Assembly: GCA_947259995.1 (NCBI GenBank)
Contig: CAMYOK010000002.1
Coordinates: 536,881-600,880 of the forward strand
Source of the DNA: an uncultured Pseudomonadales bacterium
GTDB taxonomy: Bacteria; Pseudomonadota; Gammaproteobacteria; Pseudomonadales; Pseudohongiellaceae
Direction: 5' to 3'
Length of the DNA stretch: 64,000 nucleotides
In this document: positions 43,203 through 53,600 of the stretch, in pieces
Layout of the letters: each line of letters begins with the position of its first letter
Position numbering within the stretch: the stretch's first letter is position 1
Made by a program: the position numbers and the translations under genes
Notes under the pieces: generated by a model
Databases searched by the model: none
Seen by the model: only the letters and a program-made list of their open reading frames with translations
Told to the model about the DNA's origin: nothing

Positions 43203-44317
43203 GCCTTGTCCTCTGCTGCCAGAATCGGCGCCAATTTCTCCTGGGCAAGGGGCAGTATTTTACTGCGCAACCACTGTAAAAACTCCTCCATCTCTGGATG
43301 TTTTTCTGCCACTGACACCACATAGTCGATGACCAGTGGAATATCGAACATATAGCGACGCTTGCCATCGCGCAGATACAGGCGGCAAAAAATACCTATG
43401 ACTTTGATATGTCGCTGCAAGCCCATTAGGTCGAAGTCGCGCATAAACGCGTCTTGCGCCGTCTCATCGCCTCTTTCTAGCAGGCCATTAGCGAGTGCTT
43501 TTTCGCGGAATTGGTTCACCCAAGACTCTAGACGCTCCTGTGGCCAGACGATGTAACAATCGCGTAGAAGCGACACTAAGTCATAAGTGATAGCGCCCAC
43601 GACTGCATCTTGAAAATCGATCACGCCGGGGAGCGAGTCGGGGTCCTCAGCTCGGATCATCAAATTGCGTGAGTGATAATCCCGATGCACCGCCACCTGG
43701 GGTTGAGCAAGGGCGGCATCTTCGAGAAATGTCCAGGTTCGCGCTAACAATGCCTGCTCTTGGCCGCTCAGGCTAAGGCCGAGGAATTCATGGCAGAACC
43801 AATGGTCGAACAGTGTGAGTTCTCTGTTAAGAAGCGCCCGATCGTAAGGCGGCAGAGTTGTACAATCGGCCCCTGTCTGAAGTGCAATCAAGGAATCCAT
43901 CGCCGCATCGTAAAGTGCATCGACATGCTCACCCTGCTGCAACACGGGCAAATACAGAGTGTCCCCGAAGTCTTGCAGCAACATAAACCCTTGCTCGTAA
44001 TCGGCCTCAATTATTCGCGGCGTCTCTAGCCCTGCTCGGCGAAACATATTGGCAATGCGGACAAATTGGCGACAATCCTCATGCTCTCTCGGCGCATCGA
44101 CGAGTAAAAATTGTGTGGCTTGGAGGCATTTGCCAATCTCGGAACTAACAAGCTCGGCATCAACCTCAAGGGTCCGGTTAAGACGAATCCGAAAATATCG
44201 CCTGAAACTCGCATCACCCGATACGGTCTCAATTGCCCCTTTCACTGGGCCATGACCAGACATATCCTCCAAACAATGCCTTGCCCACCGTACTAACGCA
44301 TCCTTTCTAATATCCAT
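43199..44317 (-). CDS. amgK: Anomeric MurNAc/GlcNAc kinase
   Basis: Kinase of the APH-like fold that phosphorylates C1 of MurNAc and GlcNAc in peptidoglycan recycling. The 372 residues contain the phosphotransfer loop VHRDYHSRNLM and the following metal-binding VIDFQDAVVG. SGDASFRRYFRI marks the N-lobe. It is divergent from lptD and coupled to murU downstream. A general aminoglycoside-phosphotransferase fold alone would not name the substrate; the operon does. Confidence 0.9.
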   Translation of the reverse strand: MDIRKDALVRWARHCLEDMSGHGPVKGAIETVSGDASFRRYFRIRLNRTLEVDAELVSSEIGKCLQATQFLLVDAPREHEDCRQFVRIANMFRRAGLETPRIIEADYEQGFMLLQDFGDTLYLPVLQQGEHVDALYDAAMDSLIALQTGADCTTLPPYDRALLNRELTLFDHWFCHEFLGLSLSGQEQALLARTWTFLEDAALAQPQVAVHRDYHSRNLMIRAEDPDSLPGVIDFQDAVVGAITYDLVSLLRDCYIVWPQERLESWVNQFREKALANGLLERGDETAQDAFMRDFDLMGLQRHIKVIGIFCRLYLRDGKRRYMFDIPLVIDYVVSVAEKHPEMEEFLQWLRSKILPLAQEKLAPILAAEDKA

Positions 44318-44454
44318 AGCTCTCGCTTTGCCCTGTTTCTATCCAATCCCTAATGAATTATTATGCTAACTCATGGTTCGGTAAATGCAGTGTTAACTGC
44401 GTAATCTAGTACCGACTTCGCAAACCGCCCTATTCTATTGGATTGCCTGCAACA

Positions 44455-47121
44455 ATGCAGTTTCGAAAAAACCTATTGTATTCCAACATCTGCCTAATTC
44501 TTTCTACTGGTGCTTTCCTTTTACAGCCTACTTCGACCGCTTTGGCGCAAAATAGTGCCTCGAATTCTGATCAGTGGAGCTGCCGCGCAAGCGCCGATGG
44601 TGGGTGGGAGTGCACAGAGAATCCAGCGGCGGCCAGAAATAGCGGTACCTCCGGGGTTGTCGTCAGTCGCGGCGCACGCCGTGTAGCACGAGGCGAAACC
44701 AGCGCAGCGGCCCCTAGCAACGCCCTGCAGTCCAGCGCCGCGCTGGATTGGGTTCCTGTGGAACAAATGAGCGCCGAACAACGCGCGCAAATACAAGACA
44801 ATTGCTGCGGCGCCTTTATCGAACCCGAACGACGCGGTGTCGATGGCGAGTTAGTCGATAGCGAAGCGCAAGCAGAGGGGGCGGCAACGCTGTTTGAAGC
44901 TCCCGGCGGCATTAGCCAGAGCCAAAATAGCTCCGTCACTATCGACGGGATTGTCGCGATCCAACAGGGTAATCGCACAGTCAACAACACCGAAACAACC
45001 TATATTGACCAAGAAGCAGACACTATCACATTAGCGGGCGATGTCGTATTCCGCGAGCCTGGCGTATTGCTGCGCGGCGAGTCAGCCTTTGTTGATCAGG
45101 GCAACAGTGTCAATCGAATCGAACGTGCCAATTATGTTTTGCATCAATATGGCATTCATGGCGCCGCCAACGTCCTCATTTATGACAGTGAAGGCGAAGT
45201 CCTCGCCATCGAAAACGGAGAATTCAGCCGCTGTGAGCCGGGCAGTGAGTTCTGGAAGTTACACGCGCGATCCATGAACTTGGACACTCAGGCTGGGATT
45301 GGTACCGCGACCTCTGTGACCCTGCGCATGAAAGATGTGCCCGTTTTCCATTACCCCTATACCGTGCCGTTTCCACTTGGCGATCAACGCATGTCTGGCT
45401 TCTTGTCACCAAGCATAGGCTCAACGAGCGATGGCGGGTTCGACTACTCGCAGCCCTATTATCTTAACCTCGCTCCGCATTATGATGCGACCATCACGCC
45501 GCGCATAATTGCCGACCGGGGCCTCATGACAAGCGCCGAATTCCGCTACCTAGCCAGTTGGTCAATGAACACTGTCAGTGCTGCGCTTCTCCCTGACGAC
45601 AAACGCTATGACCCGGCGACGGCGAATGTTTTGGGCAGCGACACTGCCCCGCGCAGTAAACGCTGGTTTGTTGGTCTGCAACATCAAGGCCAGTTGGGTG
45701 ATCACTGGTCTACGGAAGTCAATTATGAGGCGGTAAGCGATGATCGCTACTTCCGCGACCTTGGCAGCAGCGGACTGACAGTGACTAGCCGCACCTATTT
45801 GCGCCGCCTCGGACAGCTCAATTACCGCAATAGTAATTGGTATGCCGGTACTCGCGTGCAAAGAATAGACATCATCGACCCCTATATTTCGGCTAGCGAC
45901 CTGAACCGTCCTTACGACCGCATGCCAGAGCTCTCGCTCGGCAACGACTATAGTATTGGCGGCTTGCAAATAGGTTTCGATGCCACGCATGTGCGCTTCG
46001 ATCGCGACCTCGACGTCACCTCCCTTAGTGCTACACAGCTCGATAACGGCGCCTTAGTCACCGGTAGTCGCGCGCACATCGAGCCACATATTAGTTTTCC
46101 TATCCGCGGCGCTGCAGGCTTCTTTGTCCCCACGGCTAAATACAAATACACCAGCTGGGACTTAGACCAACAAGCGCTGGGAACTGAGAATAACCCCGAC
46201 CGTGGTGTTGGCGTCTTTAGCCTAGACACGGGCCTAGTATTCGAACGCGAAATGAACCGTGGCAACGGCTTCATTCAGACTCTTGAGCCGCGCCTGTACT
46301 ATCTTTACAGTGAACAGCAAGAGCAGTCTTATTTACCGACCTTCGACACGGCACAGCTCAACTTCAGTTTTGGGCAGTTATTCCGTGATGACCGCTTTAG
46401 CGGACGCGACCGCGTGGGGGATGCCAACCAATTTAGCGCCGCCATCGGTAGCCGCTTCCTCAACTCCCGCGGCGAAGAGAAAGCGCGCATTGCTATCGGC
46501 CAAATCTTTTATTTAGAAGATCGCATAGTATCCTTGGACAGCCCCGTCCAGAGCTGGGTGACACTGCAGCCACGCGATACCGACCGCTCGGCGATAGTCA
46601 GTGAGGGCAGTTATCAGTTCAATGACACATGGCGATTCAACGCCGATGTGCAATGGAATGAGTTTGACCAAAGAATCGACGAAGGCAGCGCTGGGTTCCG
46701 TTATCAGGCCGATGATAGCCACATCTTAAACCTTGCCTATCGCTATCGTTTATTAGTGAACCTCTATGGGCCTGTGCCCGCGGGAATCGACCCAAAAATC
46801 AAACAAACTGACGTTTCTGGCGTGTGGCCATTGAGCAATAATTGGCGTTTACTGGGTCGATGGCACTATGATCACAGTAACAGCCGGAACCTAGACACGT
46901 TTGCGGGGGTCGAATACAGCAACTGTTGCGCTACAATTCGACTAATTGGCCGCGAATGGATTGATGAAGATGAATTCTTCCTACAACAAGACGAAACCAA
47001 TACCGGCGTATTTTTTCAGCTAACCCTCAACGGCCTGGGCAATATCAGTGGCGGGGGAATCAGCAGCCTGCTCAGTGACGGCATCCTGGGCTTTAAGGAG
47101 TATGAAGCAAATGAACAATAG
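44455..47121 (+). CDS. lptD: LPS-assembly protein LptD
   Basis: Outer-membrane barrel that, with LptE, inserts lipopolysaccharide in the outer leaflet. The 888-residue protein has a signal peptide (about 1-32, ending STALAQ), a periplasmic beta-jellyroll (OstA/LptA-like, about 190-310) and a large C-terminal barrel. Cys pairs that could form the known interdomain disulfides occur in WSCRASADGGWECTENP and NNCC-type NCCGAF, and a late pair in EYSNCCATIR. The ATG at 44455 is chosen; a TTG four codons earlier is less likely. The stop is 11 bases inside surA. Confidence 0.94.
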   Translation: MQFRKNLLYSNICLILSTGAFLLQPTSTALAQNSASNSDQWSCRASADGGWECTENPAAARNSGTSGVVVSRGARRVARGETSAAAPSNALQSSAALDWVPVEQMSAEQRAQIQDNCCGAFIEPERRGVDGELVDSEAQAEGAATLFEAPGGISQSQNSSVTIDGIVAIQQGNRTVNNTETTYIDQEADTITLAGDVVFREPGVLLRGESAFVDQGNSVNRIERANYVLHQYGIHGAANVLIYDSEGEVLAIENGEFSRCEPGSEFWKLHARSMNLDTQAGIGTATSVTLRMKDVPVFHYPYTVPFPLGDQRMSGFLSPSIGSTSDGGFDYSQPYYLNLAPHYDATITPRIIADRGLMTSAEFRYLASWSMNTVSAALLPDDKRYDPATANVLGSDTAPRSKRWFVGLQHQGQLGDHWSTEVNYEAVSDDRYFRDLGSSGLTVTSRTYLRRLGQLNYRNSNWYAGTRVQRIDIIDPYISASDLNRPYDRMPELSLGNDYSIGGLQIGFDATHVRFDRDLDVTSLSATQLDNGALVTGSRAHIEPHISFPIRGAAGFFVPTAKYKYTSWDLDQQALGTENNPDRGVGVFSLDTGLVFEREMNRGNGFIQTLEPRLYYLYSEQQEQSYLPTFDTAQLNFSFGQLFRDDRFSGRDRVGDANQFSAAIGSRFLNSRGEEKARIAIGQIFYLEDRIVSLDSPVQSWVTLQPRDTDRSAIVSEGSYQFNDTWRFNADVQWNEFDQRIDEGSAGFRYQADDSHILNLAYRYRLLVNLYGPVPAGIDPKIKQTDVSGVWPLSNNWRLLGRWHYDHSNSRNLDTFAGVEYSNCCATIRLIGREWIDEDEFFLQQDETNTGVFFQLTLNGLGNISGGGISSLLSDGILGFKEYEANEQ

Positions 47122-48439
47122 ACTTTTATTCAAGAGCGCCCTGTTGGCACTCATGGCACTTGTATCCAGCAATCTCTTCGCCCAGCGCGAAGTATTAGAC
47201 CGCGTCGTGGCAATTGTCGATGAAGGCGTTGTCCTGCAAAGCGAGCTCGATGCTCGAATCGAAGAGGTGCGCGCTAACGCTTTGGCCTCTGGTCAACCAC
47301 TGCCCTCTGGCGCAGAACTGCGTAGCCAAATGATTGAAACTTTGGTAGTCGAAAGCCTACAGATGCAATTGGCCAATCGCATGGGCATTCGCTATGACGA
47401 TGACACAATCAACAATGTCATGCAGAGCATTGCGGATCAAAACAGCATGAGCTTCGATGAATACATTTCAGCCCTTGAAGACGCCGGACGCTATATCTCC
47501 ACACGCGAACAGATTCGCAAAGAACTAATGTTGCGTGACTTACAGCGTGGCATGGTCAATCGTCGCATTAATATTACCGACCAAGAGATCGAGAACTTCC
47601 TGAACTCAGAAATGGGGCGTGTCACCATGGCTCCCGATTATTTTGTCGATCAAACCCTCATTCCAGTTGCCGAGAATGACCCAGCAGAGTTGATTGCCGC
47701 AAAAGAAGACTTTGCAGCACAAATGCTGGAAGCCATCACCGAAGGCACACCGTTTGAGCAAGTTCGCGAAGTTGCCCAGCGCGGCGCGACTAGTAACCCT
47801 CCCACGGCATTCCCCGTCAGTGGTGGCGAGCTTGGGTGGCGCAAGGCAGACGGTTTGCCCAGCCTTTTTGTCGACATCGTTCCCACCATGAAAGCAGGTG
47901 AAGTACGTGGGCCCATCCGCAGCCCAAGTGGTTTCCACCTCGTCAAATTGGTGCAAGTACGTGGTGACATCAACAGCCTAGTAAAGCAGACACGCGCACG
48001 CCATATTCTGATCACCCCCAACGAAATTCGCACAGAAGCGCAAGCGGAACAACTGATTAATACGCTACACGCTCGCATCGAAGCCGGTGAAGATTTTGCC
48101 GCCATCGCGCGTCAAAACTCCGATGATGCAGCCTCGGTTGTGGCCGGTGGCGACATGGGTTGGGCAAACGAAGGTGGCATGCCAGCGGATTTCGAGCCCA
48201 TCGTCGACGAGCTAGAGGTAGGGGTATTGAGCGAGCCGTTCCGCACCAGTTACGGGTGGCACATCGCCGAGGTTTTGGAGCGTCGCGAACAGGATTTAAG
48301 TCGTCAGTTCAGCCGTCAACAAGCCGAGAACACTTTGCGCTCACGCAAATTCGATGTCGAACTACAAAACTGGTTGATTGAGATTCGCGAACAAGCCTAT
48401 GTCAAAATCAGCCCACCGCGAGTTGCAGGCAATCCGTGA
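47111..48439 (+). CDS. surA: Periplasmic chaperone/peptidyl-prolyl isomerase SurA
   Basis: Chaperone that escorts unfolded outer-membrane proteins (including LptD) to the BAM complex. From ATG 47111 the protein has 442 residues with a signal peptide (about 1-25, ending NLFAQ), an N-terminal chaperone domain ([19 protein letters not shown]), two parvulin domains (about 165-270 and 280-385, the second with [17 protein letters not shown] and [12 protein letters not shown]), and a C-terminal helix. AAGGAG lies ten bases before this ATG; the ATG at 47102 is only one base from it. It overlaps lptD by 11 bases. Confidence 0.95.
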   Translation: MNNRLLFKSALLALMALVSSNLFAQREVLDRVVAIVDEGVVLQSELDARIEEVRANALASGQPLPSGAELRSQMIETLVVESLQMQLANRMGIRYDDDTINNVMQSIADQNSMSFDEYISALEDAGRYISTREQIRKELMLRDLQRGMVNRRINITDQEIENFLNSEMGRVTMAPDYFVDQTLIPVAENDPAELIAAKEDFAAQMLEAITEGTPFEQVREVAQRGATSNPPTAFPVSGGELGWRKADGLPSLFVDIVPTMKAGEVRGPIRSPSGFHLVKLVQVRGDINSLVKQTRARHILITPNEIRTEAQAEQLINTLHARIEAGEDFAAIARQNSDDAASVVAGGDMGWANEGGMPADFEPIVDELEVGVLSEPFRTSYGWHIAEVLERREQDLSRQFSRQQAENTLRSRKFDVELQNWLIEIREQAYVKISPPRVAGNP

Positions 48440-49440
48440 TCGACCGCATTTGCATCACTCCTGGAGAGCCGGCGGGCATAGGCCCAGACTTGTGCATCCA
48501 GGTCGCCCAACAGGCCGATAAAACTTGCGAAAGAATCGTTGTGGCAGACCCGCAATTGCTCAACGATCGGGCGGCCCAGCTTGGGCTAACTTTAAAGCTG
48601 CGTGAGTTCGATGCAAGCCTGCCCCCCCAGCTTAACGTCGCTGGTGAGCTAAGCATTATTCCCGTGCCACTAACCTGCCCTTCACGCACCGGCATTCTCG
48701 ACCCAAACAACGCCTCCTATGTGCTTGCAACCCTGCGAACTGCAGTCGCCGCCTGCCAAGCGCATACCGTCGACGCTATGGTGACAGGGCCTGTGCATAA
48801 AGGCGCTATCAACGATGGTGGCTTTGCATTCAGTGGCCATACAGAGTTTCTTGCCCAACTTTGCGAGCAAGACCTAACCGTTATGATGCTGGCCACCGAA
48901 GGATTACGCGTCGCCTTAGCCACCACTCATCTGCCATTGGCGAAAGTCCCAGCAGCCATCACCAAGCCACTGCTACGTGACATCATTCGCATTCTCGATG
49001 CCGACCTGCGCAAGCGTTTTGGCATTGCAGCACCGGCAATACTGGTATGCGGACTCAACCCACACGCCGGTGAGGGCGGCCACCTAGGAACCGAAGAGCG
49101 TGACATCATCGAACCAGTACTAGAGGAGATGCGCAAAAAAGGCGTACATCTTCTTGGCCCCCTGCCCGCCGACACACTATTCACCGAAAAATATTTGGCG
49201 CATGCAGATGCGGTGTTGTCGATGTACCATGATCAGGGCTTACCGGTATTGAAATACAAGGGTTTTGGCAAGGCGAGCAACATCACGCTTGGCCTACCAA
49301 TTATTCGCACCTCAGTAGACCATGGCACCGCCCTCGATCTTGCCGGCACAGGCAAAGCCAACATTGGCAGCCTGCAAGAGGCCATTGCCACCGCACAACT
49401 AATGGCGCAACACTCACGACAAGGAGCAAGTGCTCAGTGA
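48436..49440 (+). CDS. pdxA: 4-hydroxythreonine-4-phosphate dehydrogenase
   Basis: NAD-dependent enzyme of the DXP-dependent pyridoxal phosphate pathway. The 334-residue protein has [13 protein letters not shown] at the N-terminus, [20 protein letters not shown] and the metal-binding [15 protein letters not shown]. The GTG start overlaps the surA stop by four bases. It is part of the surA-pdxA-rsmA block conserved in gammaproteobacteria. Confidence 0.96.
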   Translation: MIDRICITPGEPAGIGPDLCIQVAQQADKTCERIVVADPQLLNDRAAQLGLTLKLREFDASLPPQLNVAGELSIIPVPLTCPSRTGILDPNNASYVLATLRTAVAACQAHTVDAMVTGPVHKGAINDGGFAFSGHTEFLAQLCEQDLTVMMLATEGLRVALATTHLPLAKVPAAITKPLLRDIIRILDADLRKRFGIAAPAILVCGLNPHAGEGGHLGTEERDIIEPVLEEMRKKGVHLLGPLPADTLFTEKYLAHADAVLSMYHDQGLPVLKYKGFGKASNITLGLPIIRTSVDHGTALDLAGTGKANIGSLQEAIATAQLMAQHSRQGASAQ

Positions 49441-50327
49441 ACGACTCAAGGCGCAAGAAACACTCGGGCAAGCGCGGCCCCGACCTGCAAAAAGACGGGT
49501 TTCAGCACCAAGCGCGCAAACGCTTTGGGCAAAATTTTTTGCAAGACCAAAATATTATTTTAAAAATTCTGCAATCGATTCGTCCGCGTGACACCGATCA
49601 TCTCGTGGAGATTGGCCCAGGCCAAGGCGCCCTCACAAGACATCTATTGCAGACATGCCAGAAACTCGATGCCGTTGAGCTAGACCGCGACCTTGCAGCC
49701 TACTTAGAGCAGACTTTGGGCAGCGACCCTCGCTTCGCCTTGCAACAAGGCGACGTTCTGAAATTTGATTTCAGCCAGTTAAGCGACAAGCCGCGCTCAT
49801 TAAGAATTATTGGCAATCTTCCCTATAATATTTCGACCCCTTGCATGTTTCATTTGCTCACATATCAGTCGCTGATCAGTGATATGACGTTCATGTTGCA
49901 GCTAGAGGTGGTGCAACGCTTAGCCGCAGGCCCTGGGGATCCCCATTACGGCCGCCTTGGCTTGATGATGCAGTACTACTGTCAGGTCGAGCATCTATTT
50001 GACGTGCCTCCGACGGCTTTCACTCCTGCGCCGAAGGTGTGCTCAGCGATTGTGCGACTAACCCCGCATGCACGCCCACCTGTCGCTGTGGACGACGTGA
50101 AATGTTTGCAAGATGTCATTCGCGTCGCCTTCACTCAACGCCGTAAGACCTTGAAGAACAGCCTAAGAACCCTGATATCTGAAGCAGAACTCAACAAGCT
50201 ACCAATAGACACAAGCTTACGTCCTGAAAAACTAAGCTTGGCGGATTACGCCATAATCAGTAATAGTATTAGCCGCAACCGAACTAACGATCAGGTCGCG
50301 CAGCAAAAGGAGGAGTCACATGAATAA
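49437..50327 (+). CDS. rsmA: 16S rRNA m6(2)A1518/A1519 dimethyltransferase
   Basis: KsgA-type enzyme that dimethylates two adjacent adenines in the 3' hairpin of 16S rRNA. The 296 residues include a longer than usual basic N-terminal tail (about 22 residues before [13 protein letters not shown]), the SAM site [14 protein letters not shown] and the catalytic NLPYNIS. The GTG start overlaps the pdxA stop. The basic extension is either real or part of the preceding overlap; the internal alternative would begin at the RFGQNFL region. Confidence 0.95.
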   Translation: MNDSRRKKHSGKRGPDLQKDGFQHQARKRFGQNFLQDQNIILKILQSIRPRDTDHLVEIGPGQGALTRHLLQTCQKLDAVELDRDLAAYLEQTLGSDPRFALQQGDVLKFDFSQLSDKPRSLRIIGNLPYNISTPCMFHLLTYQSLISDMTFMLQLEVVQRLAAGPGDPHYGRLGLMMQYYCQVEHLFDVPPTAFTPAPKVCSAIVRLTPHARPPVAVDDVKCLQDVIRVAFTQRRKTLKNSLRTLISEAELNKLPIDTSLRPEKLSLADYAIISNSISRNRTNDQVAQQKEESHE

Positions 50328-50709
50328 ATCTGAGGGCAGCCCCCAGAACGTCGACATTTCCGTGAAGACACAATACATCCAAGAACAGTCAGACCCAGAG
50401 AACAACCGCTTTGTTTTTGCCTACACTATCGGTATCGAAAATAAGAGTGAGAAACCAGTAAAACTCTTATCGCGGCATTGGATCATCACCGATGACAACG
50501 ATAAAGTCGAAGAGGTCCGCGGCACAGGCGTGGTTGGACAACAACCACTGATCGCCCCTGGGCAAGTATTTCATTACACTAGCGGCGCCGTTCTCACCAC
50601 AGGGTTTGGCACGATGCAGGGAAGCTATGAAATGCTCAGCGACGATGGTGAAAAATTCGCCGCTGCGATCCCTGCCTTTTTACTTTCCAGACCATTGAGT
50701 GTGCATTAG
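50320..50709 (+). CDS. apaG: ApaG protein
   Basis: A 129-residue immunoglobulin-like beta-sandwich protein of unclear role, usually beside apaH. Marks are YIQEQSDPENNRFVFAYTIGIENKS, LLSRHWIITD and GVVGQQPLIAPGQVFHYTSGAVL. AAGGAGGAG lies just before the ATG. It overlaps rsmA by eight bases. Confidence 0.95.
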   Translation: MNKSEGSPQNVDISVKTQYIQEQSDPENNRFVFAYTIGIENKSEKPVKLLSRHWIITDDNDKVEEVRGTGVVGQQPLIAPGQVFHYTSGAVLTTGFGTMQGSYEMLSDDGEKFAAAIPAFLLSRPLSVH

Positions 50710-50726
50710 CAAAGGCTTCAGGTTTT

Positions 50727-51542
50727 ATGTCAACCTACGCGATTGGGGATATCCAGGGCTGTTATAAACCCCTACGTAAATTATTGAAGAGCGTTGACTT
50801 TCAACCTGGCAAAGACCAACTTTGGTGTGTCGGGGACCTCATTAATCGAGGCCCTAAATCTTTAGACACGCTACGCTACCTGCGCGACCTCGGCGCCGAC
50901 GCCACGATCGTGCTCGGCAATCATGACCTGCATTATCTGGCCATCTACTACGGCGCTACTGAAAATCGCAACAAAGACACTCTCAACAAGCTACTGAAGG
51001 CACCCGATAGCCCCGAGCTTAGTGAGTGGCTACGGCAAAAACCTTTGGTGCACTACGATTGCGTCATGACAGAGCAAGGCAGCAAAAATTACTTAATGGT
51101 GCACGCTGGCGTAGCCCCGCAGTGGTCATTGCACAAGACCCTCGAATTGGCCGCCGAAGTCGAGCTCACACTCAAAGGCCCTAATTTTCTAAAATATTTC
51201 GAGAACATGTATGGCGATACTCCAAGACGCTGGAAAGATCAGTTAACTGGCTACGAGCGACTACGAGTCATCACTAATTACCTAACGCGCATGCGTTTTT
51301 GTAATGAGAAAGGCAAGCTAGACCTGAAAGTGAAAGAAGGCTTACTGTGGGCGCCTGCAGGCTATAAGCCTTGGTTCGAATATGAGCAGCTCACGCCCGA
51401 AACTAACATCTTATTTGGCCACTGGGCGGCGCTCGAAGGGCATACGGGCAACCCTGCCGTGTTCGCATTGGACACCGGCTGTGTCTGGGGCCGCGAACTC
51501 ACCATGATGCGATTAGAAGACCATAAGCTGTTCAGCATCTAG
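50727..51542 (+). CDS. apaH: Symmetrical bis(5'-nucleosyl)-tetraphosphatase
   Basis: Hydrolyses Ap4A to two ADP; it can also remove Np4 caps from RNA. The 271-residue metallophosphatase has the ordered motifs GDIQGCY, GDLINRGPKS and GNHD, and the late GHWAALEG. It follows apaG by 17 bases and closes the operon that starts at lptD. Confidence 0.95.
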   Translation: MSTYAIGDIQGCYKPLRKLLKSVDFQPGKDQLWCVGDLINRGPKSLDTLRYLRDLGADATIVLGNHDLHYLAIYYGATENRNKDTLNKLLKAPDSPELSEWLRQKPLVHYDCVMTEQGSKNYLMVHAGVAPQWSLHKTLELAAEVELTLKGPNFLKYFENMYGDTPRRWKDQLTGYERLRVITNYLTRMRFCNEKGKLDLKVKEGLLWAPAGYKPWFEYEQLTPETNILFGHWAALEGHTGNPAVFALDTGCVWGRELTMMRLEDHKLFSI

Positions 51543-51591
51543 CCCTCACGCTACACTCTCCCTATGCTCATTCCTTTTGCGAGTCCAAACC

Positions 51592-52833
51592 ATGAAGTTT
51601 TACCTGGTAGGCGGCGCCGTTCGCGACAGATTACTTGGCTTTGACAAGTCCGACCGTGATTGGGTGGTCGTAGGCGCGCGGGTTGAAGAAATGCTCGCCG
51701 GTGGGTTTACGCAAGTGGGCAGTGATTTCCCAGTGTTTTTACACCCCAAGACGAAAGAAGAATACGCCCTTGCCCGCACCGAACGCAAAACCGCGCCCGG
51801 CTACACAGGTTTTAGCTTCACCGCAGACCCGAGCGTCACCCTAGAAGAAGACTTGTCCCGGCGTGACCTCACGATCAATGCGATTGCGCAAGAAGAGGAC
51901 GGGACGCTGATTGACCCATATGGCGGGGCTAACGATATCGAGCAGCGTTTATTACGCCATGTCTCACCGGCTTTCACTGAAGACCCTTTGCGCGTGCTGC
52001 GAGTGGCACGATTCGCCGCCCGCTTTGCGAACAAGGGGTTTAAGATTGCCCCCGAGACTATGACGTTGATGCGTGAGTTAAGCGCGAGTGGCGAGCTCAG
52101 CCACTTGGTCGCCGAACGCATTTGGCAGGAAACTGAGAAAGCCCTGCGCACTGACTCCCCGGCCGTGTATTTTCAGACCTTGCGTGACTGTGGTGCCTTG
52201 GCCATCATCATGCCTGAGATCGACAATCTTTTTGGCGTACCGCAAACGGCGGAATATCACCCAGAGGTCGACACCGGCGTCCATGTCATGATGTGTATGG
52301 AGCAAGCGGCTCGCCTTAGCGATGATACTGTCGTGCGTTTTGCCACTTTGCTACATGACCTCGGCAAGGCCGTCACGCCAAAAGACCAGTGGCCTAGGCA
52401 TATAGGCCATGAGCAATTAGGCCTGCCGTTAATCGATCAATTTTGTGCCCGCTTGCGCGTCCCCAAAAAATATCGAGCGATGGCCAGAATCGTTAGCCAG
52501 TTCCACACCCATTGCCACCGCGCCTCTGAGCTGCGCGCAGACACCATGTTGCGTTTGCTAGAGTCATTAGATGCCTTTCGCAGGCCTGCGCAAGTCGAAC
52601 AGTTTGTTGTAGCCTGCGAGGCCGACTCACGCGGCCGCAAAGGCTTCGAGCAGCGCGACTATCCGCAGGCCGATATCGTTCGCAAGGCATTGGTCGCCGC
52701 AAGAGCCGTCGATATTCGGCAAGTCTTGAGTACGACTGTGGATAACCAGGAAAAGGACCCCGAAGCTATCAAAGCGCATATTGCTCGTGCCCGCACTGAT
52801 GCCATCTCCTTAACGTTAGGAAAACGCCAATGA
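51592..52833 (+). CDS. cca: Multifunctional CCA tRNA nucleotidyltransferase
   Basis: Adds and repairs the 3' CCA end of tRNA. The 413-residue length and the motifs match the gammaproteobacterial multifunctional form: GGAVRDRLLG, the catalytic Asp21-x-Asp23 (KSDRDW), RRDLTINAIA and RVLRVARFAARF, followed by an HD phosphohydrolase domain (LLHDLGKAVTP, GHE). A TTG upstream at 51577 is in frame but the ATG fits the family start. It overlaps the pteridine reductase gene in an ATGA. Confidence 0.95.
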   Translation: MKFYLVGGAVRDRLLGFDKSDRDWVVVGARVEEMLAGGFTQVGSDFPVFLHPKTKEEYALARTERKTAPGYTGFSFTADPSVTLEEDLSRRDLTINAIAQEEDGTLIDPYGGANDIEQRLLRHVSPAFTEDPLRVLRVARFAARFANKGFKIAPETMTLMRELSASGELSHLVAERIWQETEKALRTDSPAVYFQTLRDCGALAIIMPEIDNLFGVPQTAEYHPEVDTGVHVMMCMEQAARLSDDTVVRFATLLHDLGKAVTPKDQWPRHIGHEQLGLPLIDQFCARLRVPKKYRAMARIVSQFHTHCHRASELRADTMLRLLESLDAFRRPAQVEQFVVACEADSRGRKGFEQRDYPQADIVRKALVAARAVDIRQVLSTTVDNQEKDPEAIKAHIARARTDAISLTLGKRQ

Positions 52834-53555
52834 ACAGCAAAACCGTACTAATTACAGGGGCGGCTAAACGCATAGGGGCCGAATGCGTGCGACATTTCCA
52901 CGCTCAAGGTTATCAAGTAGTCATTCATTACAAGCGCTCAAAAGCAGAGGCTGAGGCCCTGCAAATGCACCTCAATCAGCAACGTCCCGACTCTGCCTTG
53001 TGCCTACAAGCAGATCTGAGTGACATCCAAGAGGTGCAATCGCTGGCACAAAAAACCCTTGCTTGGCAGGGGGGGGTGGACTTACTGATCAACAACGCCA
53101 GTAGTTTTTACCCCAGCAAAATAGGCAACATCACAGAACAAGTGTGGGACGAGCTGATGGGCAGCAATTTAAAAGGCGCCTTCTTTCTCGCCCAGGCACT
53201 GGCGCCTTCGCTAAAGTCCCGACAAGGCAGCATCATTAATCTTGTGGATATCTATGCTGACACTGGACTTAAAGACCACCCCGTCTACAGCATCGCGAAG
53301 GCGGGGGTGAAAATGATGACCAAAGTCTTGGCACGCGAACTTGCCCCTCAAGTCAGGGTCAATGGCATCTCTCCGGGAGCCATCCTATGGCCGGAACAAG
53401 GCGAACAGAGCGATCAACAAAAGGCAATTCTTGCGAAAACATCGCTGCAACGTATAGGCAGCCCACAGGACATCGCTGCATGTGCGTGGTATCTGGCAGA
53501 ACTGGCGCCCTATAGCAGCGGCCAAACAATACGAGTTGACGGTGGTAGAGCGTAA
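52830..53555 (+). CDS. folM: Pteridine reductase (FolM-type SDR)
   Basis: Short-chain dehydrogenase of 241 residues. TGAAKRIG (residues 9-16) is the TGxxxRxG variant that marks pteridine reductases, and YSIAKAG carries the catalytic Tyr and Lys. NNASSFYPSKIGN, ISPGAILWPEQ and the C-terminal VDGGRA also fit. It probably reduces dihydromonapterin or dihydrofolate-like pterins. It is coupled to cca and lies close to folB and folK. Confidence 0.85.
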   Translation: MNSKTVLITGAAKRIGAECVRHFHAQGYQVVIHYKRSKAEAEALQMHLNQQRPDSALCLQADLSDIQEVQSLAQKTLAWQGGVDLLINNASSFYPSKIGNITEQVWDELMGSNLKGAFFLAQALAPSLKSRQGSIINLVDIYADTGLKDHPVYSIAKAGVKMMTKVLARELAPQVRVNGISPGAILWPEQGEQSDQQKAILAKTSLQRIGSPQDIAACAWYLAELAPYSSGQTIRVDGGRA

Positions 53556-53600
53556 ACGAATTCCGTATCATCCTGATTTTTATCCGAAAAGGGTTTGTAG